DNA of 64,000 nucleotides. It comes from Oscillospiraceae bacterium. GTDB lineage: Bacteria > Bacillota > Clostridia > Oscillospirales > Ruminococcaceae. The DNA lies in the NCBI GenBank assembly GCA_022793675.1, contig JAAWDH010000025.1, positions 1 to 64,000 of the forward strand, written 5' to 3'. Shown here piece by piece: positions 25,865 to 33,073 of this stretch. Positions within the stretch are counted from its first letter, which is position 1. Every line of letters starts with the position of its first letter. The position numbers and the translations under genes were made by a program. The notes beneath the pieces are model-generated. The model ran no database searches. It was given only the letters and a program-made list of their open reading frames with translations, and was not told the origin of the DNA.

Positions 25865-26710
25865 TTATACGCCGCAGTTGGCCTCTGCTGGCTTTGGGGT
25901 TTTGCTGCCTGGCATTTTCCGATAGAGCAAAACGGCCCACAGCGTCGTCAGCACCGCGCAGACAAACAACCAGCCTTCCACAAGCCAGACCCCTACCACG
26001 ACGCGTTGGGATAGGGCCGGCAGGATATCTATCGCCATGTGGGCGAGGATCGCAAACGGCAGATAACGCTTCTGCCCAGTCATCACGCCATAGCCGACGA
26101 CTACAGTAAGCCCAATATGCAGGAACATACAGAAAAAACGCTCAATTACTGCCAGCGCGCCGTTTGCCGCGCTGAAACCCGCTGCGGCCTGTACAACCGC
26201 AAGGGAAGCGCCGTCCGACATCGAAATCCCCAGCATTTGCAGTGCGTCCGGCCCGCCCGCCTGCAATGCAAGCACAATCGCCAGTAGGCTTATCATTGAC
26301 ATCAGCGTGACCGACCAGACCTCAATGCCGCCATGGCCGATGCCGTACATAACGATATTTTCGCGGCTGAGTTTTTTCTTCATCAGGAAAGCCAGCACGA
26401 CATACCGTCCGCATTCCTCAAAAATCCCCGCCATTGACGCCCCATAAAGGACATAGACCAACGTATTCCCGTTGATGAAACGGGAGACCGGGTTATCCAG
26501 GACGATGCAGACCATATGCACTCCTAGTTCCAGTATCCGCGCCGATACAATAAACCCAGCCGCCCCCAGAAAAAGCGGCAGCAGCGATGCTGCCTTGCCG
26601 CAGCGCTTTTTCCATAGAAGCACAAATAAGAGCGGCATTAGGAAAAGCAGCGCCGACACGGTCAGCAGATTGGTTAGCGCTGTTGGCGACACGGTAATAG
26701 GATTATCCAT
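25865..26710 (-). CDS. YhfC-family intramembrane protease-like protein
   Basis: The 281-residue protein has about eight membrane segments. The pattern GIFEECGRY followed by YGIGHGGIEVW is characteristic of the YhfC family, related to PrsW-type glutamic intramembrane proteases; the EE and the HGGIE residues are the likely active-site elements. The start at 26710 has GAGGGGG eight bases upstream. It is the last gene of a five-gene minus-strand run headed by an SdpR-like repressor. Substrate unknown; cleavage of a membrane peptide or anti-sigma factor is conceivable, but not shown. Confidence 0.82.
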   Translation of the reverse strand: MDNPITVSPTALTNLLTVSALLFLMPLLFVLLWKKRCGKAASLLPLFLGAAGFIVSARILELGVHMVCIVLDNPVSRFINGNTLVYVLYGASMAGIFEECGRYVVLAFLMKKKLSRENIVMYGIGHGGIEVWSVTLMSMISLLAIVLALQAGGPDALQMLGISMSDGASLAVVQAAAGFSAANGALAVIERFFCMFLHIGLTVVVGYGVMTGQKRYLPFAILAHMAIDILPALSQRVVVGVWLVEGWLFVCAVLTTLWAVLLYRKMPGSKTPKPAEANCGV

Positions 26711-26723
26711 GTGCCATTCCCCC

Positions 26724-27041
26724 TCAATCCACAAAGGCTACAGCGGTGCCATAAGCCATAACCTCTGCCGCGCCAGCCATCACCGACGCCGAAGCGTAAC
26801 GGACGCAAACAATCGCGTCTGCCCCCAGCGCTTCTGCTTCCGCCACCATCCGCTTGGTGGCTAGGGCGCGCGCTTCGTTCATCATGTCATTGTAGGCGTG
26901 AAGTTCGCCGCCTACCAAGCTTTTAAAGCCTTGGGTAATGTCCCGACCAAGGTTTTTGCTTTGAATAGTGCTGCCTTTGCACAGCCCCAACGTTTTCAAG
27001 GTTTTGCCTTCAATAGTTTCAGTAGTTGCCAAGGTCATCAT
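26724..27041 (-). CDS. YbjQ/UPF0145 family protein
   Basis: The 105-residue protein belongs to the YbjQ (UPF0145, DUF74) family, with the typical opening TLATTETIEGKTLKTLGLCKG and the C-terminal block ADAIVCVRYASASVMAGAAEVMAYGTAV. The fold forms pentameric rings, with function unsettled (metal or small-molecule binding has been proposed). The ATG at 27041 follows AAGGAG by 8 bases. Its start overlaps the preceding small membrane-protein gene by 23 bases. Confidence 0.93.
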   Translation of the reverse strand: MMTLATTETIEGKTLKTLGLCKGSTIQSKNLGRDITQGFKSLVGGELHAYNDMMNEARALATKRMVAEAEALGADAIVCVRYASASVMAGAAEVMAYGTAVAFVD

Positions 27042-27246
27042 TTTCACCGCTCCTTATTTCTTTGATGCGTTCTACTGTGGCGAATATCAGCAGGGCCGCG
27101 CCGGCGGCCATCACTGCCCCGCCTGCAATTTTTATCCATATGGGCAGCGGCAGCAGCAGGCAGCCTGCCAGATAACCTGCCCCGTAAAGGATCAGCACCG
27201 CCGCCGTAATAACCGGCCCCAGCAGCGCCTTAGCCTTCCTTTTCAT
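27019..27246 (-). CDS. Small two-span membrane protein
   Basis: The 75-residue protein begins MKRKAKALLGP, with two membrane segments (about 8-30 and 36-58) and a charged C-terminus. The start at 27246 follows AGGGGG. Not recognised; it could be an accessory subunit of the neighbouring SdpI-like protein. It overlaps SdpI upstream and YbjQ downstream, so it is translationally coupled to both. Confidence 0.72.
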   Translation of the reverse strand: MKRKAKALLGPVITAAVLILYGAGYLAGCLLLPLPIWIKIAGGAVMAAGAALLIFATVERIKEIRSGENDDLGNY

Positions 27247-27895
27247 TATCTGCCCCCTTTTCATGTTCCTCCTTCCGCCAAAGCCGCCAAGAGTAGACAT
27301 AGCTGAACAGGATCCCGCTCAGCAGCACCCCAACAGCCAGCCAGATAAACGAACCAAACACAGCTGCCAGCAGCATCAAAAACCCGCCAGCTGTGAACCA
27401 AAACCCCGACATCCGATGGGTCTTGCGCCAAACTGTCTCGCTCGCCAGCGTCCAGGGGGTTTTGATGCCAAAAGTATAGTTGGGGCGGATACGGGCCATA
27501 TAATTGCCCAGCACCATAATAGTTGCCCCGATAAAACCTGGGACTACCCGTTCCACCGGTACGGCAACCCCCAACGCCGCGAACAGCGTCATCCAGCCCA
27601 GTACGATCGTCAGCAGCGTCATCGCGGCCATTAGGAAAATGTAAAGGCCCTGGTGTTTCTGGTAATTTTTCCTTTTCGGATCGATCTTCGGTATCGCCCA
27701 CATCATCGTTACCAGCCCTACCGGCAGCAGCCCGAAAAAAACCAGCATCCCTCTTCCGCCATAGCCGTCAATCTCTCCAGCATTGTTCCAATGGATTGGA
27801 ATCTCTTCCGGCAGCTGCCCCCAAAAGCACATCAGTCCAACAAAGGAAACCAGCCCCAACGCTGTCAGAACCACAAATGGCTTATTCCCCTTCAT
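27230..27895 (-). CDS. sdpI: SdpI-family membrane protein (DUF1648 plus SdpI domain)
   Basis: The 221-residue protein has about six membrane segments. The N-terminal part (PEEIPIHWNNAGEIDGYG) is a DUF1648 domain and the C-terminal part (PNYTFGIKTPWTLASETVW) is an SdpI block. In Bacillus subtilis SdpI confers immunity to the toxin SdpC and sequesters the repressor SdpR. Here the ArsR-type gene overlaps its start by 14 bases, reproducing the sdpRI pair, but no sdpABC toxin genes are near. The start at 27895 has AGGGGGAG upstream. Confidence 0.88.
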   Translation of the reverse strand: MKGNKPFVVLTALGLVSFVGLMCFWGQLPEEIPIHWNNAGEIDGYGGRGMLVFFGLLPVGLVTMMWAIPKIDPKRKNYQKHQGLYIFLMAAMTLLTIVLGWMTLFAALGVAVPVERVVPGFIGATIMVLGNYMARIRPNYTFGIKTPWTLASETVWRKTHRMSGFWFTAGGFLMLLAAVFGSFIWLAVGVLLSGILFSYVYSWRLWRKEEHEKGADNEKEG

Positions 27896-28175
27896 CACTA
27901 TCACTCCCCCTATCGTAATACCCAAGGTCCAGAAACCACTTGACCAGCTCCTGGAAAACCGTCATATTCAGGCTGTAGATGATATTCTGGCCGCGGCGCT
28001 CGTCGGCAATCAGCCCAGCGGCCTTCAGTGTATTCAGGTGGTGGCTCACCGAAGGCTTGGTCATGGAAAAGCAGGCGGCAATCTCCCCCGCCGTCATATC
28101 CCCCTCAGCCAGCAGCTGCAAAATTTTTCGGCGGCTGGGGTCAGAGAGCGCCTTAAAAGCATCATTCAATGGCAT
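27882..28175 (-). CDS. sdpR: ArsR-family autorepressor (SdpR-like)
   Basis: The 97-residue winged-helix protein has the core ALSDPSRRKILQLL, then MTAGEIAACFSMTKPSVSHHLNTLK as the recognition region. It lacks the Cys pairs of metal-sensing ArsR members, consistent with the SdpR subgroup. It is the first gene of the operon; its promoter carries a large nested palindrome just after the -10, predicting autorepression. The release signal may be sequestration by the SdpI-like membrane protein, by analogy with B. subtilis. Confidence 0.88.
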   Translation of the reverse strand: MPLNDAFKALSDPSRRKILQLLAEGDMTAGEIAACFSMTKPSVSHHLNTLKAAGLIADERRGQNIIYSLNMTVFQELVKWFLDLGYYDRGSDSDEGE

Positions 28176-28185
28176 CGCCTTCTTA

Positions 28186-28245
28186 TTAGATTATTAGATA
28201 ATCATCTAACAATCTAAGTATAGCACCCTTCTCTGCCTTTGTCAA
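28186..28245 (-). promoter_or_regulatory. sdpR promoter and nested palindromic operator
   Basis: Minus-strand TTGACA (28240-28245) and TATACT (28217-28222) are 17 bases apart. Immediately downstream, TTAGAT/ATCTAA half-sites form two concentric palindromes with the same centre (28194-28209 inside 28186-28217). This is a likely SdpR operator blocking transcription start. Confidence 0.85.
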
Positions 28246-28285
28246 GAGGCGCAGTAACTCTTTTTAAAATTACTTTGCTCCCTTG

Positions 28286-28314
28286 TTGACAGCTATCAGG
28301 AAATGTGATATACT
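28286..28314 (+). promoter_or_regulatory. Promoter of the DUF3784-like gene
   Basis: Plus-strand TTGACA (28286-28291) and TATACT (28309-28314) with a 17-base spacer, 27 bases before the ATG of the following membrane-protein gene. Divergent from the sdpR promoter. Confidence 0.85.
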
Positions 28315-28340
28315 TGTTATGACAGGAAGGAGAGGGCCTT

Positions 28341-28664
28341 ATGTGGTACTGGATAGAAATTTTCGGCGCAGCAGGCGCAGGGCTGAGCATTATTGGCGGG
28401 CTTTACTGGGCAGGAGCCTGGCTGTCTGTTTCCCGGCGAATTCTGGAACGGGTGCCGGAGAAGGAACTTTCGGCCTATATGCAGCGCCGGGGAAGGATTT
28501 CCTGCTTTATTGGAGTAAGCTGGCTTGCGGTAACTGCGGCGGCGCTGTGGCTTGGCCTGCCGGATTGGCTCTCTATTATATTTTATTTGACAGTTGCCGC
28601 AGTGGGAATATGGCGAATTTGCTGCTGCAATATGCACTTCACAGGATTTTACACGCTTCTATAA
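28341..28664 (+). CDS. Small membrane protein (DUF3784-like)
   Basis: The 107-residue protein has three predicted membrane segments (about 5-27, 52-72, 76-95) separated by a short charged loop. The general layout resembles DUF3784 proteins, often encoded beside regulators in Firmicutes; the assignment is tentative. AAGGAGAG lies before the ATG and a consensus promoter sits upstream. Function unknown. Confidence 0.65.
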   Translation: MWYWIEIFGAAGAGLSIIGGLYWAGAWLSVSRRILERVPEKELSAYMQRRGRISCFIGVSWLAVTAAALWLGLPDWLSIIFYLTVAAVGIWRICCCNMHFTGFYTLL

Positions 28665-29039
28665 CATAAAAACAGGCCCTGCGAAACCGCAGAGCCTGCC
28701 ATTCATCGATATGTCTGTGCGCGCTCGCTTGCAGGCTGTAAACAGCCTGCCTAAACTGTCCGACGGTGCTGGCAGCCGCCAGCACCTACCAGGCACAAAA
28801 GTATCTTGCGGCCCTGCGGGGCCGCGCTTTTTTATTTTTCAGTTTGCGCCGGGCGCAAAGGGGCTTGGATTTGTCAGCGGTTTCCTTTTGCAATGGAAGG
28901 CTGTGCGTGTCGGAGGCTGGCCGCGGGGGGATTTCGCCCTCTGCGGAGGGCGACCAGGGCGCTGCCCTTGGATCCCGCGATTTTTTGAAAAAAATCGAGT
29001 AAAACTTTTTCCTTGGCAATCTTAGGAACGGGATTGGGG
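28665..29039. other. Hairpin-rich intergenic stretch
   Basis: No gene is supported. Successive strong hairpins occur: 28675-28699, 28731-28750 (9 bp perfect), 28765-28786 (9 bp perfect), and 28808-28825 with a T run. The right part (about 28930-29025) is a modular repeat (stem pair GCCCTC/GAGGGC, then CGATTTTTT/AAAAAATCG) seen again near 38.37 kb. Confidence 0.6.
28808..28837 (+). terminator. Terminator
   Basis: A 7-bp GC stem (28808-28814 with 28819-28825) is followed by GCTTTTTTATTTTT on the plus strand. It probably ends the transcript of the small membrane-protein gene after a run of hairpins. Confidence 0.8.
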
Positions 29040-29921
29040 TTATTTTGCCCAAGGATTTGGCGTGAAATCGCCGCCGCGGCACCACTTCAGGTAGTTCAGC
29101 GAATGCAGCTGGGCCGTCATCTCCCAATCGCCGTGATAGACCGGGTCATGATAACCTTCGACGCAGATGTTGCCCTCGTAGCCCTTCTGGTGCAGGATTG
29201 AGAAAACGCTGCGCCAGTCGGTGTCACCGAAGCCAGGGGTACGCTGGGGCGCAAAGTCGACAGCCCCGAAAACACCCAGACGCCGGACTTCTTCCATATC
29301 GATAGAGGCGTCCTTGCCGTGGATATGGTAGATTTTCCCTGCCCACTGCTTCAGCTGCGGCAGCGGGTCGATCAGCTGGATCATCTGATGGCCAGGTTCC
29401 CATTCCAGCCCCAATGCGTCGCTGGGGACGGCGTCGAACATCATCTCCCAAGCGCGGGGGTTGAAGCCGATATTGCAGGTGACGTGACGCCAGCTGCCGC
29501 CCATCGGGCAGTTCTCAATGGCGATTTTGACGCCCTTGTCCTCGGCGCGGCGGCAAAGTTCGCCGAAAACTTCCTTGAATTTGGGAAGGCTGTCTTCCAC
29601 CGACTGGCCCTCAAGGCCGCCGGCAAAGGTGCTGACGATGTTGGTGTCAAAAAGGTGGGCGCAGTCGATAAAATGCTCAAGCGTGCGCTGATGGTCCTCA
29701 AACTGCAAAGCATTGCAGTAAAAGCCGATGGAAGCGACGTAAACGCCGCTGTCAGCTAGGATTCCCTTGATTTTTGGCGCAAGCTCGGAAATTTCTATGC
29801 CGTCTGTAGTCATATGGAAGTTTAAGGCCACGCACTCATAACCTGCTTTGATCATAGGCGGAACCCATTCAAGGGCTTTGGAACCGGGAATGCAGGTACC
29901 GATGTCAATTTGTTTCATCAT
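29040..29921 (-). CDS. Sugar phosphate isomerase/epimerase-like TIM barrel
   Basis: The 293-residue protein belongs to the xylose isomerase-like TIM-barrel superfamily (AP endonuclease family 2 fold). Metal-ligand-type residues appear in IAIENCPMGG, GLEWEPGHQM, YHIHGKDA and NICVEGYHDP. Members isomerise or epimerise sugars or inositols. The ATG at 29921 has AAAGGAG upstream. It lies 17 bases after the UPF0173 hydrolase gene and probably shares its transcript; the substrate cannot be stated. Confidence 0.85.
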   Translation of the reverse strand: MMKQIDIGTCIPGSKALEWVPPMIKAGYECVALNFHMTTDGIEISELAPKIKGILADSGVYVASIGFYCNALQFEDHQRTLEHFIDCAHLFDTNIVSTFAGGLEGQSVEDSLPKFKEVFGELCRRAEDKGVKIAIENCPMGGSWRHVTCNIGFNPRAWEMMFDAVPSDALGLEWEPGHQMIQLIDPLPQLKQWAGKIYHIHGKDASIDMEEVRRLGVFGAVDFAPQRTPGFGDTDWRSVFSILHQKGYEGNICVEGYHDPVYHGDWEMTAQLHSLNYLKWCRGGDFTPNPWAK

Positions 29922-29938
29922 ATCGAACTTTCTCCTTT

Positions 29939-30529
29939 TTACAGCTGGATTTCTTCGCCAGGACGAAGGATCAGCCGGTTTGGCGCATTGAATTTTTCGG
30001 CCATCTCAGGGTCGAAAAGCCCGCCGGGCTTCATATGTATTGGGATCACTTTTTTTGCGCCGATCAGCGCGGCGCAGCGCGCGGCTTCTTCCGGCCCCAT
30101 ATTGTAAATGCCGTCGATAGGAAGCATCGCCCAGTCCAGTTTTAAAGCGGCCATGGCCTGCATCTGCTCGGTCGTCGAAGTATCGCCGGCGAAATAGAAG
30201 CTTTTGCCGTCAATTGTGAGAATATAGCCGACGGAGGATTCCCGGCGGTGGTTCTGGTTATAGGCTTCGACAGCCTTGGCCCGGACGCCGCTGACAACAA
30301 AATCGTTGTAACGTCCGCCGATGAGAGCTTCTTTTTCGGTGATGATAACGCAGCCGGAAGCGTGAGGCATTTTGTCCACCTCGTTGTGATCGTGATGCTG
30401 GTGCGTAACGAAAATCAGATTGGCCGGCAGATCGTAACCCTCCCCCGCAAAGGGGTCGAGGTAAACAACAAAGCCGGCGTCGGTGACGATACGGCAGCTG
30501 CCGTGGCCTTGGTAGAGGAGTTTTGCCAT
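29939..30529 (-). CDS. UPF0173-type MBL-fold hydrolase (YtkL-like)
   Basis: The 196-residue metallo-hydrolase starts MAKLLYQGHGSCRI at 30529 (AAAGGAG upstream) and carries THQHHDHNE, the HxHxDH metal motif, then FAGDT and IPIHMKPG. This is the UPF0173 group (YtkL in B. subtilis), whose substrate is unknown. A promoter lies about 160 bases upstream. The longer in-frame extension lacks homology and was not used. Confidence 0.9.
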   Translation of the reverse strand: MAKLLYQGHGSCRIVTDAGFVVYLDPFAGEGYDLPANLIFVTHQHHDHNEVDKMPHASGCVIITEKEALIGGRYNDFVVSGVRAKAVEAYNQNHRRESSVGYILTIDGKSFYFAGDTSTTEQMQAMAALKLDWAMLPIDGIYNMGPEEAARCAALIGAKKVIPIHMKPGGLFDPEMAEKFNAPNRLILRPGEEIQL

Positions 30530-30685
30530 AGGAACGCGCTCCTTTCTGTTAGATAGATGGGCTTTTTGAAGGAAGCCTGAGTCTGGCAGAATCAAATCAC
30601 CAAGACTTTCTAGGTACAGGGCAGGCCAACGCGTCGCTAAACAGCTGCGCAATGGTCTGCCCAATCCGTCCAAAACCTCACAGAC

Positions 30686-30714
30686 AGTGTACCATGTTTA
30701 AGAAAGAATTGCAA
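30686..30714 (-). promoter_or_regulatory. Promoter of the UPF0173-isomerase operon
   Basis: Minus-strand TTGCAA (30709-30714) and TACACT (30686-30691) are 17 bases apart between the APH gene and the UPF0173 gene. Confidence 0.65.
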
Positions 30715-30769
30715 GCCCTTAAAAAACAAATATTGCCTGAAAATTCTGTGAGATTTTTATGAGCAGAAA

Positions 30770-31747
30770 TTATATATTGCCCAGCATCGCGTCCAGCCTG
30801 CCCCAGTTTTCCCCAACCCAGACAACCTCTTCCCGGAAACGTTTTGTCTTGCCGCTGCAATCGCCAAAAAAACAGGGCTTTATCCACCACGCCGCTTCGA
30901 TGCACCAGGTAACCCGCACCGCATCGGCAAAAGCACCGGCAGGCAGCGGCTGTACCGACCGGTAACCCTCCGCCAGCGCCGCCGCCTTTTTAAGGTCGAA
31001 CTGCCCGTCCTGAAGGCAGAAGCAAAGCGCCGCCCGCCCCAAATCGTGCCAGAGGTACCCCGGCCCGCTCTGGTCAAAGTCAACGACCGCCGTCACGCCC
31101 TTTTCATCAAACAACAGGTTATCCGCCGCAAAATCTTCATGGGCAAGCCCGCGGGGAAGGCGTTCCAGATAAGACAGCGTCACCTGCTCCGCCAGCGGCT
31201 TTGCCGCCAGCAGCGCCGCCTTATAATCCTCCGACACCCCGTCAGGAAAATCAATCTCAAAAGTCTCCCGTAGCGCAGAAAGGGTACTCTGCGGGTCAGA
31301 GCGTTGCAGATAGCGCTGCAGATCATCAGAGTGTATCTGCCCTTCCCGCAAGGTAAGCAACCGCTGGATTTTACCACAGACCTGTCCCAAATCGTAAAGC
31401 TGTGCCGGCGTGACGCTGTCAGGGCCTTTCATCTCACCCAGCGCGAAAGCCATAACCATATAGGAGGTTTCAGCGTCCAAATAACGGATAGGCTGCCCCT
31501 CAAAAAGCAGAATCTCTGGACAGGGCAGCCCTTGCTCCCAGAGATAGAACTGCCGCTGAAGCGCCCGCTCAATCCCGACCAGCCGGGCGCGGTCGTAACG
31601 CTTATGACTGAACCGTTTGACCAAAAAATCGCCGCGGTTGGTACTGACCTGCCATTTCTGATGCATATAACCGAAATTTATCGGCTCGGCATGATGAAAA
31701 ACAAGGCCATAACTCTGTTTCAAATCGTCGATAAGGTGTTGATCCAT
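30770..31747 (-). CDS. Aminoglycoside phosphotransferase-fold (APH/CotS-like) kinase
   Basis: The 325-residue protein kinase-like enzyme has the catalytic loop HEDFAADNLLFD and the metal-binding DFDQSGPGY. Such APH-fold proteins include homoserine, choline and thiamine kinases and the spore coat CotS group; resistance should not be inferred from the name. GAGGGGG lies nine bases before the ATG. It stands alone, with about 240 bases to the next gene on the left. Confidence 0.85.
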   Translation of the reverse strand: MDQHLIDDLKQSYGLVFHHAEPINFGYMHQKWQVSTNRGDFLVKRFSHKRYDRARLVGIERALQRQFYLWEQGLPCPEILLFEGQPIRYLDAETSYMVMAFALGEMKGPDSVTPAQLYDLGQVCGKIQRLLTLREGQIHSDDLQRYLQRSDPQSTLSALRETFEIDFPDGVSEDYKAALLAAKPLAEQVTLSYLERLPRGLAHEDFAADNLLFDEKGVTAVVDFDQSGPGYLWHDLGRAALCFCLQDGQFDLKKAAALAEGYRSVQPLPAGAFADAVRVTWCIEAAWWIKPCFFGDCSGKTKRFREEVVWVGENWGRLDAMLGNI

Positions 31748-31891
31748 AAATTTATCCCCCTCTGCCTGCTAGTCATAACATAAAAAGCCATCCCCAGCAA
31801 ATCCCAAATCAGCAATTGCTATATCCCTTCAACACCGCCGTTATTTTTTCCAAGACCTGTATTCTGTTTATTCAAAAGCAAGCAAGGCTTG

Positions 31892-32165
31892 TTAAAACAG
31901 GAAATAGAGAAAATCCGAGGTTTCCAAAAACACGCTTTTACAGTCTTCTAGCTGAAAGAATTTGACATGAGCAAGCAGCCTGCCCAACCCAAGCACCCGC
32001 TTCGCCCTTTCCCGATTAAACCAGCTGAACGCCGTAAAAAGTCAGTTTAGCAGGAAGAAATTCCATACGGCACGGCTCGAAGGAAATGCAGACATTTTCA
32101 AGCTTCAGCTTCAGTCAGGAATGTGCACAAAGGGCTGATACATCGTTATGGAACGACTTTTTCAT
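31892..32165 (-). pseudogene. Disrupted small gene with in-frame TGA and frameshift
   Basis: A promoter (32198-32226), a GGAGTG ribosome site and an ATG (32165) open a frame of 16 codons that meets TGA (32115-32117). The same frame continues after the TGA with protein-like sequence (KLKLENVCISFEPCRMEFLP) to a TAA at 32016-32018. Shifting by one base near a run of five T (about 32036-32040) opens a further protein-like stretch (VKFFQLEDCKSVFLETSDF) to a TAA at 31892-31894. The full product would be about 93 residues. Most simply it is a decayed gene; recoding or sequencing error are alternatives. No family recognised. Confidence 0.45.
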
Positions 32166-32197
32166 TAACAACACTCCATTTTATGGATAATACTTAT

Positions 32198-32226
32198 AGT
32201 ATATCACGATTTCAATAAAATTTCAA
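32198..32226 (-). promoter_or_regulatory. Promoter before the disrupted small gene
   Basis: Minus-strand TTGAAA (32221-32226) and TATACT (32198-32203) with a 17-base spacer, 33 bases upstream of the ATG at 32165. The surroundings are AT-rich. Confidence 0.7.
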
Positions 32227-32270
32227 GCCATAATATGCTAAATACTTTTTATATTTCTATCTATATTACC

Positions 32271-32699
32271 CTAAAACATATATTTTCGCATATAGCCTGG
32301 CTCATATTCCTCATAGCCGTGCTTGGGATAGAAGCTGCGAGACTCAAAATAAGCCTCGCCGCCTAAATGCACCGATGCGCATTTCATCCCAATCTGCCGC
32401 AGATGGGCTTCGGCGGTTTCCAGAAGGCGGCTGCCGATACCTTGGCGCTTGCGGTCATACTTGACGTAAAGCCGGTGGAGCCGCGCTTCGCCGTCGGCAA
32501 GGCTGCTGTAGCCGATGCAGCCGACCACCCGGCCTTCCTCCACTGCCAGCCAAAACCTGTCGCCCTTGGCAAAATAATTCTTTTCAATGTCCAGCAAATC
32601 CTCGTTAAGCCTTGGCACCACCCCTAGCGCATTTTTGGCTTCCAACACCATGAAAATCATGTCATCGCGGTAAGCCCGCTCGTATAAGATAATCTGCAT
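32271..32699 (-). CDS. GNAT-family N-acetyltransferase
   Basis: The 142-residue GCN5-related acetyltransferase has motif A (KYDRKRQGIGSRLLETAE) for acetyl-CoA binding and a preceding beta strand LHRLYV. The substrate is unknown. The ATG at 32699 follows GAGGGAAG by five bases; a longer in-frame form upstream has no homology support. It lies downstream of the small single-span protein gene on the same strand, so the two may share the ilvD transcript. Confidence 0.88.
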   Translation of the reverse strand: MQIILYERAYRDDMIFMVLEAKNALGVVPRLNEDLLDIEKNYFAKGDRFWLAVEEGRVVGCIGYSSLADGEARLHRLYVKYDRKRQGIGSRLLETAEAHLRQIGMKCASVHLGGEAYFESRSFYPKHGYEEYEPGYMRKYMF

Positions 32700-32768
32700 A
32701 AAGTCTTCCCTCACACAGCAAGGGTGCACGTTTGACGTACACCCTGCAAACTGAATATGAATCACGAA

Positions 32769-33062
32769 TTATGCAACGGTAATGCCTTCTTGCTCCAGCA
32801 GGTAGGTCATCAGCGCATAATCCTCCCGGTCGACGTAGTAGGTTTTACTGGGGAAAAACAGCCGGAATCCTGGATAGAGCGGGATGTTGTGCGCCGCACT
32901 CAGGCCGATTACCGTATCCTGCACACTGAAACCAGCAGAATCAGGACAACGGAGCAGCAGCACCCGGCTTCCCTGCCCCAGGGAAAACCCAGCGGCAAAA
33001 ACCCCCAGCAGCACCGCAAGAGCGATTACGCTGCGGCAAAGACGGCGCTTAAACTGTAACAT
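32769..33062 (-). CDS. Small single-span membrane or secreted protein
   Basis: The 97-residue protein has a basic N-terminus and a hydrophobic segment at about 11-30, either a signal anchor or an uncleaved signal. The rest is extracytoplasmic and includes TYYVDREDYALMTYLLEQEG. AAGGGGG precedes the ATG. It begins 11 bases after ilvD, so it is probably co-transcribed, but no function is recognised. Confidence 0.7.
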   Translation of the reverse strand: MLQFKRRLCRSVIALAVLLGVFAAGFSLGQGSRVLLLRCPDSAGFSVQDTVIGLSAAHNIPLYPGFRLFFPSKTYYVDREDYALMTYLLEQEGITVA

Positions 33063-33073
33063 AATCGGCCCCC

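Noticed and set aside
30770-31747. Aminoglycoside resistance gene
   Set aside because: Only the general APH fold is visible; many such proteins phosphorylate small metabolites, and no resistance context exists.
32016-32165. Selenoprotein call for the in-frame TGA
   Set aside because: No convincing SECIS hairpin follows the TGA, and a separate frameshift downstream makes decay the simpler reading.
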